This document shows positions 32,110-39,176 of a stretch of 64,000 nt of DNA, one piece after another. Numbering within the stretch: the stretch's first letter is position 1; each line of letters begins with the position of its first letter. The notes beneath the pieces were generated by a model. The model was not told the origin of the DNA. It made no database searches and worked only from the letters and a program-made list of their open reading frames with translations. This DNA is from Sorangium cellulosum So0157-2 (GTDB taxonomy: Bacteria; Myxococcota_A; Polyangia; Polyangiales; Polyangiaceae). The stretch lies in NCBI RefSeq assembly GCF_000418325.1, contig NC_021658.1:6187501-6251500 (forward strand), in the 5' to 3' direction. The position numbers were made by a program, and so were the translations under genes.

Positions 32110-32697
32110 CTACGCCCAGAGCACCGACAGATCGAGCTCAATGGCGTCGAAGGGCTCGGCGCGGACGCGCGCGGCGTCGCGGTAGACCACCGCAGGCCCC
32201 CAGCGACGATCCTCGCCGAGCACGTAGACCTCGATCGTGCGCGCGATCGGGTCGACCAGCCACGCGTGCCGGACGCCCTCGCGCGCGTAGATCGGCATCT
32301 TTTCGTCGCGGTCAACCTCCTCGGTCGACGGGCTCAGGACCTCGCAGATCCAGTCCGGGGCGAGCTCGAAGTAGGCCGTCTTGGGCAGCTCGGGCATGCG
32401 CTCGCGGCGCCACCCGGCCAGGTCGGGCACGAGCGCATCGATCGCGCCGGCCGCCGCCGGGTCCGGGAAGTGCAGCTCGGGTTCCGGGAGAATCCACCAC
32501 CCGCCGGGACCACCGCGACCGCGATGGAAGGGGCCGAAGAGCTCTCCTTGCAGAGCGCCCTCGGCGTTCGCGTGACGCGGAGCCGGCCGAGGGAACACGT
32601 GCAGGGTGCCGCGGACGAGCTCCGCCACCTTGTTTGGCGGGACGGCCTCCAGGTCGGCGTACGTGGCGCGGCGCTGCTTCTCGGCGGGCTGGCCCAT
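32110..32697 (-). CDS. Uma2 family endonuclease (DUF820)
   Basis: A 195-residue PD-(D/E)XK protein. ATG 32697 begins MGQPAEKQRRATYADLEAVP, equivalent to the N-terminus of the Uma2 protein at 15946. The core is intact: VPDLAGWRRERMPELP with the Asp, DWICEVLSPSTEE with the Glu, and DRDEKMPIYAREGVRHAWLVDP. Both window copies have exactly 195 residues and about half identical positions, so they are paralogues. This copy carries an upstream open stretch in the same frame that has no family character and is rejected. A piece of another Uma2 tail sits just downstream. The biological target of Uma2 proteins is not known. Confidence 0.85.
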   Translation of the reverse strand: MGQPAEKQRRATYADLEAVPPNKVAELVRGTLHVFPRPAPRHANAEGALQGELFGPFHRGRGGPGGWWILPEPELHFPDPAAAGAIDALVPDLAGWRRERMPELPKTAYFELAPDWICEVLSPSTEEVDRDEKMPIYAREGVRHAWLVDPIARTIEVYVLGEDRRWGPAVVYRDAARVRAEPFDAIELDLSVLWA

Positions 32698-32897
32698 GGG
32701 CGAAGCCTGCCCGGTGCGCCGCGGGGCGGCAATGCGGCGCGGAGCAAGCGCCAGCGGCAAGGCGCCCGCAAGGGCGGGAGCAAAGGCGCATCCGCCACGG
32801 ATGCCGCCCTCCGGGCCGCTTGCCCTATCCGGCCTTCCTCCTCCGGAGCTCCGGGTGGAAAGCGTCGCTTCGCGCCCCCGCCCGCCGCCCCTCCCCG

Positions 32898-33524
32898 CTA
32901 CGGCTTCGGGATCCGCAGCGTGCCGCTCACCATCGCGCTGCCGCTCACCACGTAGACCAGGCTGAGCGGGTGGAACGCCCAGGGGCCGAGCGCGATCGAC
33001 CCGAGCCAGATCTGCTCGTGCACGCGCTCCTGCGCGAAGAGCACCCCGAAGAGCAGCACGATGAGCAGGCTCGTGGGAATGGGCGTGCCCTCGTAATACC
33101 GCACCTTCCCGCGCTCGTCCGACAGCTCGGCCGCGGTCACGTTGTACCGCGCGAGGCGGCTGATCCCGCAGGCGACGAAGTAGACGAGCGCGGCGGCGTC
33201 CCACGGGCCGCGCAGGCCGAGCGCGTAGCCGAGCACCGCGGGCGCGACGCCGAACGAGACCACGTCGGCCAGCGAATCGAGATCGGCCCCGAGCGGCGAG
33301 TGCCGGCGACGCCACCGCGCGATCGTGCCGTCGAGGACGTCGCACGCGAGCGCGAACGGCAAGAGCCCGAAGGCCACCCAGATGTAGACGCGCTCGCGCT
33401 CGGCCACGTAGTTCAGGCAGAGCAAGATGCTCAGGGTGCCGCTCGCCGCGTTCGCCAGCGTGACGAAATCGGCCAGCGCGAACGACCGGAGCATCGAGAA
33501 GTGGGGCGGTCTTTCGGAAGGCAT
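32898..33524 (-). CDS. pssA: CDP-diacylglycerol-serine O-phosphatidyltransferase
   Basis: Phosphatidylserine synthase of the CDP-alcohol phosphotransferase family, the first step to phosphatidylethanolamine. The signature D-x2-DG-x2-AR-x8-G-x3-D-x3-D is complete: Asp62, Asp65-Gly66, Ala69-Arg70, Gly79, Asp83 and Asp87, with numbering from ATG 33524. Several hydrophobic helices surround it (FVTLANAASGTLSILLCLNYV, FGVAPAVLGYALGL, LLIVLLFGVLF). The 208-residue length fits the short archaeal/Bacillus-type PssA. An ATG 48 bp upstream would add a polar tail and is less likely. No psd gene is adjacent here. Confidence 0.85.
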   Translation of the reverse strand: MPSERPPHFSMLRSFALADFVTLANAASGTLSILLCLNYVAERERVYIWVAFGLLPFALACDVLDGTIARWRRRHSPLGADLDSLADVVSFGVAPAVLGYALGLRGPWDAAALVYFVACGISRLARYNVTAAELSDERGKVRYYEGTPIPTSLLIVLLFGVLFAQERVHEQIWLGSIALGPWAFHPLSLVYVVSGSAMVSGTLRIPKP

Positions 33525-33744
33525 GGCGCTCGGGGTGCGGAGTGTCGCACGTCCGGTTGGATTGCCAACCATTCTACGTTGCGCACGTCGCGCGCGGCGC
33601 CGACCTCGCGCCGTCCTCGCGCCAGAGGGCGCGCCCCGCGGCGGCTGCCGCGGCGGGCGCCCGGCGCTGTCTAGTCAGGTGGCACCGGCTTGTCCACTCC
33701 GCGGCTATCCGCGCACAAAACTTAGGACCCGGCCCCACGCTGCC

Positions 33745-33760
33745 TAGCATCCGTCGGCGG
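33745..33760 (+). promoter_or_regulatory. TAGCAT -10-like box before the propeller gene
   Basis: TAGCAT at 33745-33750 lies 10 nt before ATG 33761 and no Shine-Dalgarno sequence is present. It fits the TAnnnT pattern of several genes here. Confidence 0.35.
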
Positions 33761-36184
33761 ATGCCCGGACTGTCTCTTGTCGCCGACAACACCCGATGCT
33801 CACCGGAGCCCGAGCGCACGTCGCTGCGCGATGTGCTCGACTTCGTCCTGGAGGGGGCGCGCAACGCGCCCCCTCCGCTCGATGAGGCGGCGCTGCCGCT
33901 GCGCGCCGAGGCCGAGGCGCTGCCGCTGCTCTGCGATCTCGCCGAGGCCGCGGCGGAGCTCGCCTCCGGACGCCGCGCGCGCGCCGTCGTGCGGCTGTGC
34001 CTCGAGCCCGATCCCTGGGAGCTCGGCCTCGAGCGCGTGGGCCGCGATCTGCTCGTCACCGTCTTCCACGGCGGCGACGTGCCCGAGGTCGCCCTGCACG
34101 AGCGGCGCTTCGAGGGCGAAGCGCTCTGCGCGCGCGTGCTCGCGGCCATCGACCGGTTCGCCGCGCACCGGAGCCCCGGCGCCCGCCGCGACGCCGCCTT
34201 CTCCGACAACGACACGGGCGGCGGCCTCGGCGAGCACCGACTCCCGGCCGCGCGGCGGTGCCTCGCCGCCGCCCTGCCGTTCTCGCCCGACGAGCCGGGC
34301 GGCGAGCCCGCCATCGTGGGCGTCGAGCCGACCGGCGAGATCCCGATCGCCATCGCGGCCGAGGCGCTCCTGCGCACGTCCCAGGGCGCCGCGCTCACCC
34401 AGCCGGCCGTGCTCCGGGCCGACCTCTTCTCGCTCCTCTTCCGGGGCAAGATCCGCGTGCTCGTGGGCGAGGAGGCGCGGGAGCTGCCCGACGTCTTCAT
34501 CTTCCCGTTCGCGGAGCAGCTCGCGTCGCTGTCGCTCGAGTCGCTCGACGCGTGGGCGCGGCGGCAGCCCTACCACCGGCGGCTGACCGTCGGCGGCGCG
34601 ATCCTCGGCGTGCGCCTGCACAGCGAGGGGGCGCTCTCGCTCACGCTCGGCGTGCCCCGCGTGGGCCGCGTCCCGCCCGCCGATCCGCGCGCGCTCGGCC
34701 CGGGCCGCGGCTCGCCGTTCGCGGCCGCCGAGGAGCGGGCGCAGACCTGGACCTTCCCGGCCGTCGACGTGGCCGCGCTCGCCCAGGGCGTCGTCGCGTT
34801 CGGGCGCGCGCTGGCGCGCAGCCTCGTGCGCCGCGATCGCGCGCAGACCTCGAACCTGCGCCTGTTCGAGTTCCGGGCGCGCGTGCGCGAGCTCGCCGAG
34901 CGGCTCCGCGAGCTCACCCGCAACGACGCGAAGATCAACGTGGCCCCGGAGACGTACCGCGCCTTCGCCGCGGCGGTGCGCCCGCAGGCCGCGGCCGAGG
35001 ACACGTTCGGGCGGACGCGGCTGCGCTTCACCGCCCGGTGGGTCGCGGCGATCCCCTCGGTCGACCTCCGCGCCACCTTCCTCTGCGGCGACGTGCTCGT
35101 CGTGGGCTCGACGCGCGAGCTCACCTGCATCGATCGGCGCACCGGCGAGTGCCTGTGGCGCAAGCAGGCGCCGCGCGCGGTCTCGGTGATGACGCCGGTC
35201 GGCCTCGGGCGGCTCCTGCCCGACGGCACGCTGCAGCTGCACGAGCTCTCGAGCGGCGAGGTGGCCTGGTCGACGCGGCTCTCGCCGCGGGTCGGCGCGA
35301 ACGCCTCGGGCGCGGTGGTGAGCGCCCCCGGGCTGCCCCGGATGCTCATCGTGAGCGAGGGGACGCGCCACCTGGCGGCGGTGGACCTCTACTCGGGCGA
35401 GGTGCGCTGGCGCTACGCCGCGCGGCGCGGCGAGAACTTCCGGCTGCGCCGCGCGGGCAAGCTCGTCGTGGTCGGCAGCGGCGAGCCGGCGCTCGCGGCG
35501 CTCGACGTGCTGAGCGGCGAGGTCGTCTGGCGCTTCTGCGACCGGCTGCCGTTCGCGTCGCCGGTGGCGGTCGATCACGACGCGCTCTTCGCCCTGGCCG
35601 GCGACGGGGCGTTCGTCGGCCGCGGCGGGGCGCGGCTGCACCACCTCGACCCGTGGTCGGGCGAGGCGCGGTGGACCGTCGACCTGCCGAAGCACGTGGC
35701 GCCGGTCGGGGCGCCGCTGCTCGGGCCCGAGACCGTGTGCGTGGTGACCCACGGGCGGCGCGGCACCGGGCTCGTGGGGCTCGATCGCCGCACCGGGGCG
35801 ACGCGCTTCGACCTCACCGCGTGCGCGGCGACGGCCTCGTGCCTCATGGTCGACGACGTGGTCGTGGTGAACAGCGAGGCGGGCGAGATCGTCGGGGTCG
35901 GCGCGCACGACGGCGCGGTCCGGTACCGGCACGTGCTCGCGGGCGGCGTCGAGGGGGACCGGCCGCGGCGCCTCGAGCCGGTGCTCCGCTCGGGGGCGCT
36001 GTTCGTGCCGCAGAACGAGGTGCACGTGGTGCGGCCGCGCGACGGCGCGCTGCTCGGCAAGGTGCCGACCGACCTCATCCCGGATCTCCTCCGGGTCGAC
36101 GAGCGGTGCGACGTCTACGTCGCCGAGGAGAGCGGCCACCTGGCCGCCTTCGCCGCGGCCCCGCGGCTCAGCCTGGTCCAGTAG
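33761..36184 (+). CDS. Large PQQ-repeat beta-propeller protein, hypothetical
   Basis: An 807-residue protein. ATG 33761 (TAGCAT box 10 nt upstream) is preferred over an open stretch back to 33542 that lacks coding character. Residues ~1-420 have no assigned fold; they include a helical middle (FEFRARVRELAERLRELTRN). Residues ~430-800 are a quinoprotein-type propeller: LTCIDRRTGECLWRKQAP, LAAVDLYSGEVRWRYAA, LAALDVLSGEVVWRFCD, HLDPWSGEARWTVDLP, LVGLDRRTGATRFDLTA. No signal peptide is visible at the chosen start, so the protein is probably cytoplasmic. The role is unknown; propellers of this class often bind partners rather than catalyse. Confidence 0.7.
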   Translation: MPGLSLVADNTRCSPEPERTSLRDVLDFVLEGARNAPPPLDEAALPLRAEAEALPLLCDLAEAAAELASGRRARAVVRLCLEPDPWELGLERVGRDLLVTVFHGGDVPEVALHERRFEGEALCARVLAAIDRFAAHRSPGARRDAAFSDNDTGGGLGEHRLPAARRCLAAALPFSPDEPGGEPAIVGVEPTGEIPIAIAAEALLRTSQGAALTQPAVLRADLFSLLFRGKIRVLVGEEARELPDVFIFPFAEQLASLSLESLDAWARRQPYHRRLTVGGAILGVRLHSEGALSLTLGVPRVGRVPPADPRALGPGRGSPFAAAEERAQTWTFPAVDVAALAQGVVAFGRALARSLVRRDRAQTSNLRLFEFRARVRELAERLRELTRNDAKINVAPETYRAFAAAVRPQAAAEDTFGRTRLRFTARWVAAIPSVDLRATFLCGDVLVVGSTRELTCIDRRTGECLWRKQAPRAVSVMTPVGLGRLLPDGTLQLHELSSGEVAWSTRLSPRVGANASGAVVSAPGLPRMLIVSEGTRHLAAVDLYSGEVRWRYAARRGENFRLRRAGKLVVVGSGEPALAALDVLSGEVVWRFCDRLPFASPVAVDHDALFALAGDGAFVGRGGARLHHLDPWSGEARWTVDLPKHVAPVGAPLLGPETVCVVTHGRRGTGLVGLDRRTGATRFDLTACAATASCLMVDDVVVVNSEAGEIVGVGAHDGAVRYRHVLAGGVEGDRPRRLEPVLRSGALFVPQNEVHVVRPRDGALLGKVPTDLIPDLLRVDERCDVYVAEESGHLAAFAAAPRLSLVQ

Positions 36185-36201
36185 CCGCCGCAGAGCGGCG
36201 G
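36185..36201. terminator. GC hairpin between convergent genes
   Basis: CCGCCG and CGGCGG flank a CAGAG loop immediately after the stop of the propeller gene and upstream of the RlpA gene's 3' end on the other strand. There is no T-tract; candidate only. Confidence 0.35.
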
Positions 36202-36229
36202 TCCCCGGCCGCCCGGCGCCGCGGCGCGA

Positions 36230-36811
36230 TCAGCGCCCCCGCCGGGCGGGCTTCCGGGCCGGCTTCCAGATGAGCTCGAGCGTCACGTCGGTCACGCCGT
36301 CGTGGATGAGCCCGATCCGCTCGGCGGCCCGGCGCGACAGGTCGATGATCCGGCCGCGCTTGAAGGGGCCGCGGTCGTTGATCCGCACGCGCACGCGGCG
36401 GCCGTCCCGGCGGACGACATCGACGAGCGCGCCGAAGGGGAGCGTGCGGTGCGCCGCCGTGAGCGCGCGGGGGTTGTAGGGCTCGCCGCTCGCGGTGGCG
36501 CGGCCCTTGAACTTGTCGGCGTAGTAGGTGGCGCGCCCGCGCTGGATCGGGACCCCCTTCGCCGCGCCCCGGGCGCTCGCGGGCGCGATCGGCGTGGAGA
36601 TGCGGCCGTCGTCCTCGCCCGCGTCGTCGTCCCCGGCCCGGCCCGGCGGGACCGCCGCTCGGGGGCCCGGCGGGCGGGAGACCTCGGCGGACAGGGGCGG
36701 CGCGCCGCTCGTCCGGGCTGGGGGCGGCTGGTGCGCGGCGCAGGCCGGGGTGCCGAGGAGGAAGAGGAACGCGAGCGCCCGCGCCGCGCCGCGACGCCCC
36801 GCCGGCGTCAT
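36230..36811 (-). CDS. rlpA: RlpA-like lytic transglycosylase lipoprotein (DPBB domain)
   Basis: A 193-residue protein with a lipoprotein-type start (basic MTPAGRRGAAR, hydrophobic ALAFLFLLG, then TPAC), a Pro/Asp-rich linker, and a double-psi beta-barrel: GRATYYADKFKGRATASGE, ALTAAHRTLPFGALVDVVR, then INDRGPFKRGRIIDLSRRAA, with the Asp-Arg-Gly-Pro of RlpA. There is no SPOR domain. RlpA proteins cleave or bind peptidoglycan denuded of stem peptides. The ATG overlaps the stop codon of the upstream iron-sulfur gene as TGATG, so the two are probably co-translated. A separate SPOR protein is encoded at 56837-57664. The activity of this short form is inferred. Confidence 0.8.
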   Translation of the reverse strand: MTPAGRRGAARALAFLFLLGTPACAAHQPPPARTSGAPPLSAEVSRPPGPRAAVPPGRAGDDDAGEDDGRISTPIAPASARGAAKGVPIQRGRATYYADKFKGRATASGEPYNPRALTAAHRTLPFGALVDVVRRDGRRVRVRINDRGPFKRGRIIDLSRRAAERIGLIHDGVTDVTLELIWKPARKPARRGR

Positions 36812-37356
36812 CACGTCGCCTCGGGCGCGGCGCGGTCGGCCGACGAGGGGCCGAGGGCGGCCGCGGGCGAGGCCGCCGCGGCGGCGAGGGCCAGGTCGGC
36901 GGGCGCGCTCCCCTCCCCGTCCAAGGCCAGCGCGCGCGCGGCGCTGGCCTTGGAGCGCACGAACCTGGCCAGCTCGCGGAACGGCACGCCGGTCGGGCAG
37001 GTCTGCTCCTTCTCGGCGAGCACCGCCTCGGGCACGTGCGAGAGCGCGAGCGCCGCGGCGTCGAAGTCCGGCATGCTCCGCGAGGACGCGAGCACCACGG
37101 TCATGAGCCCGGGGTAAGCCCCCCTCGAGGCGGCGATGCGCTCGGCCTCGCCGAGATCGCAGCGCCCGCACGCGATGCAGCGGGAGAAGCCGGGCAGCGC
37201 CGCGCGCTCGGCGGGCGAGAGCGGCGGCAGGCCGTCGGCGTCGTAGTTCTCGCGGAAGAGGGCAAGCCCGCTCGGCCCGTCGAACAGACGGCGCACCACG
37301 ACCTTGAGGAGCGACCACGCGAGGACCGCAAGGGCTAGAGCACGGCCGGAAAGCAC
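36811..37356 (-). CDS. Membrane-anchored [4Fe-4S] protein, hypothetical
   Basis: A 181-residue protein. GTG 37356 starts a signal-anchor-like helix (RALALAVLAWSLLKVVVRRL). The cluster motif is split: CIACGRC, then 58 residues on a lone Cys in QTCPTGVPFRELA. This CxxCxxC plus distant CP spacing resembles the ferredoxin-type domains of succinate dehydrogenase and heterodisulfide reductase subunits, which bind one [4Fe-4S]. The region between is helical and Leu/Ala-rich (YPGLMTVVLASSRSMPDF). The C-terminus is Ala/Pro-rich. The stop codon overlaps the RlpA start. It may transfer electrons at the membrane, but the partner is not visible here. An upstream open stretch in frame has no coding look and is excluded. 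Confidence 0.6.
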   Translation of the reverse strand: MLSGRALALAVLAWSLLKVVVRRLFDGPSGLALFRENYDADGLPPLSPAERAALPGFSRCIACGRCDLGEAERIAASRGAYPGLMTVVLASSRSMPDFDAAALALSHVPEAVLAEKEQTCPTGVPFRELARFVRSKASAARALALDGEGSAPADLALAAAAASPAAALGPSSADRAAPEAT

Positions 37357-37569
37357 CCCCGGTCCATAACCCGAAACAGGGCCGCGCGCAGACCCGATGC
37401 GCCCGGCGCCGCCGGCGCGGCCCGGGCCAGGGCGCGTGGATGGATCTTTCCACCTCGGTGGCGGTCGCGCGCAGTGAACCCTCGTTAACAGCTCCCGAGG
37501 TACGGCCGCGGGCCCACGGCGGCACGCCGCCGCCGCGCCGCCCGTCGATCCGGCGCTGGAGACGCTGGC

Positions 37570-38235
37570 ATGTCGGGTGCACTGGCCCCCGGCATGTCCA
37601 ACGGCTTGCCTCTCTGCGGTAAGGGATGCTCGGAAGACCTCGGCGACGTCGCCGAAGGGGTGCTGGTGAAGGAGATGATCGCGGGGAACGAGCGCGCCTG
37701 GCGCGCCTTCCACGCCCGGTACGACCGGCTGGTCCACCGGTGTATCAGCGGCGTGATCGCCCGCTTCTCCGCCGTGGTGGCGCAGGACGACATCCGCGAC
37801 ATCCACGCGACGCTGCTGATGCAGCTGATCTCGAACGACATGCGCAAGCTGAGGAGCTTCGACGCCGAGCGCGGCACGCGGCTCGGCTCCTGGATCGGCA
37901 CGCTGGCCGTCCACTGCGCCTACGACCACCTGCGCGGCGCCCGCCGCGCGCCGCGCTGCGCCCCGCTCGACGACGCGGCCGTCGAGCTCCCCTGCGAGCG
38001 CCCCTCCCCGCAGGACCACGCCGAGCGCCGCGAGCGCGCCGCGATCGTGGGGCAGGTGCTCCACGATTTCTCCGACAAGGACCGCGAGTTCGTCGCGCTC
38101 TACTTCGGCGAGGGCCTGCCCCCGGAGCAGATCGCGGAGCGGATGCGCATCAGCGTGAAGACGGTCTACTCGAAGCGGCACAAGATCCAGAGCCGCCTCG
38201 AGGCGATGCTGTCCGGCGCGAGCCTCGCGGCCTGA
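37570..38235 (+). CDS. RNA polymerase sigma factor, sigma-70 family
   Basis: A 221-residue sigma factor. Region 2 is visible at VKEMIAGNERAWRAFHARYDRLVHR and RLGSWIGTLAVHCAYDHLRGARR, and region 4 at DFSDKDREFVALYFGEGLPPEQIAERMRISVKTVYSKRHKI, which forms the helix-turn-helix for the -35 element. Length and domain order match ECF-like sigma factors, but region 4 ends with a YSKRHKIQSRL tail. The N-terminal ~30 residues, with Cys in PLCGKGCSE, may bind a cofactor or be irrelevant. No anti-sigma gene is adjacent. The downstream lipoprotein gene (62 bp) is a plausible target or merely a neighbour. Confidence 0.8.
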   Translation: MSGALAPGMSNGLPLCGKGCSEDLGDVAEGVLVKEMIAGNERAWRAFHARYDRLVHRCISGVIARFSAVVAQDDIRDIHATLLMQLISNDMRKLRSFDAERGTRLGSWIGTLAVHCAYDHLRGARRAPRCAPLDDAAVELPCERPSPQDHAERRERAAIVGQVLHDFSDKDREFVALYFGEGLPPEQIAERMRISVKTVYSKRHKIQSRLEAMLSGASLAA

Positions 38236-38244
38236 GCCGCCCCC

Positions 38245-38260
38245 GCCCCCCGAAGGGGGC
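38245..38260 (+). terminator. GC hairpin after the sigma factor gene
   Basis: GCCCCC and GGGGGC enclose CGAA, 9 nt after the sigma factor stop. No T-tract follows, so this is a candidate only. Confidence 0.35.
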
Positions 38261-38297
38261 TCGGCGTCCGTCGGCCCTGTGGTATGAGCCGGAGAGG

Positions 38298-39176
38298 ATG
38301 GCCGCCCCGCTCCGCATCACGACCACCCTCCTCGCCGTCGCCGCCGCCCCGCTGCTCGCCGCGTGCGGCGGCGGCAACGGAGACGCCCCCTCGATCCCCC
38401 TCGCCGACGAGCGCGGCAGCGGCGCCCGCATCGCGGATCTCGTCGGCGAGGCCGCGTGGTTCAACGCCGATCCAAAGGCCCAGGACAGCGAGGACTGCGA
38501 GGGCGTGCCCGTCGATCGCCGCGTCCACGTCACCGGCGCGACGCTGGTCGCGATCGACCGGTTCGACGAGACCGGCGAGGGGGCGCACGGCAACCACTAC
38601 GTGCAAGACAGCGCCGACGAGCCGGTCCCCTACTCCGGCATGACGGTCTTCCAGCCGGCGTTCAGCCCCCCGGACCTGCGGCTCTTCCCCGGCGATGTCG
38701 TCGATCTGCTCGGCGTGCTCACCGAGTTCCGCGGCCCCTCGTCCGGCCGGTTCCGCGGCTGCCGCACCCTCCCCGAGATCGGCGGGACCATGAGCTTCCG
38801 CTTCGAGGACCGCCCCGCGAAGCCGATCCGCGTGCCGCTCCGCGCGCTGACGAGCTACGCGACCGCGCGCAGCTACCTCGGCATGCTCGTGCGGGTCGAG
38901 GGGGTGACGACGGTCGGCGACCCATCGAGGAGCGGCGGCCGGTACACGGCGCGGATCAACGTCGGCGCCGGCGTGCCCGCGGACGACATCCCGAGCCTCT
39001 CGAACGAGCTCTACGATCTCGCGGCCGAGGGGCCGCCCCTCGCGGACGGCGCGGCGTTCGGCTCGGTCACCGGCGTGCTCACCTATTTCTACGGCTTCAA
39101 GATCGCCCCGCGATGCCCGGCCGACTTCCAGCCGGAAGGCGCCCCCCTGCCGGCCGACGACGCATGCGCTCGCTGA
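38298..39176 (+). CDS. Hypothetical lipoprotein
   Basis: A 292-residue protein from ATG 38298, with GGAGAGG directly before it. The signal peptide MAAPLRITTTLLAVAAAPLLAACGGG has a clear lipobox (LAAC). The mature protein is Ser/Asp-rich at first, then mostly beta: GVPVDRRVHVTGATLVAIDRF, GNHYVQDSADEPVPYSGMTVF, and VEGVTTVGDPSRSGGRYTARI. This strand pattern, with a repeated GD and D-rich loops, resembles OB-fold-like nucleic-acid/metal proteins of the DUF family, but I cannot name it. The gene after it starts 13 bp inside this one, so the pair is likely co-transcribed. Confidence 0.65.
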   Translation: MAAPLRITTTLLAVAAAPLLAACGGGNGDAPSIPLADERGSGARIADLVGEAAWFNADPKAQDSEDCEGVPVDRRVHVTGATLVAIDRFDETGEGAHGNHYVQDSADEPVPYSGMTVFQPAFSPPDLRLFPGDVVDLLGVLTEFRGPSSGRFRGCRTLPEIGGTMSFRFEDRPAKPIRVPLRALTSYATARSYLGMLVRVEGVTTVGDPSRSGGRYTARINVGAGVPADDIPSLSNELYDLAAEGPPLADGAAFGSVTGVLTYFYGFKIAPRCPADFQPEGAPLPADDACAR

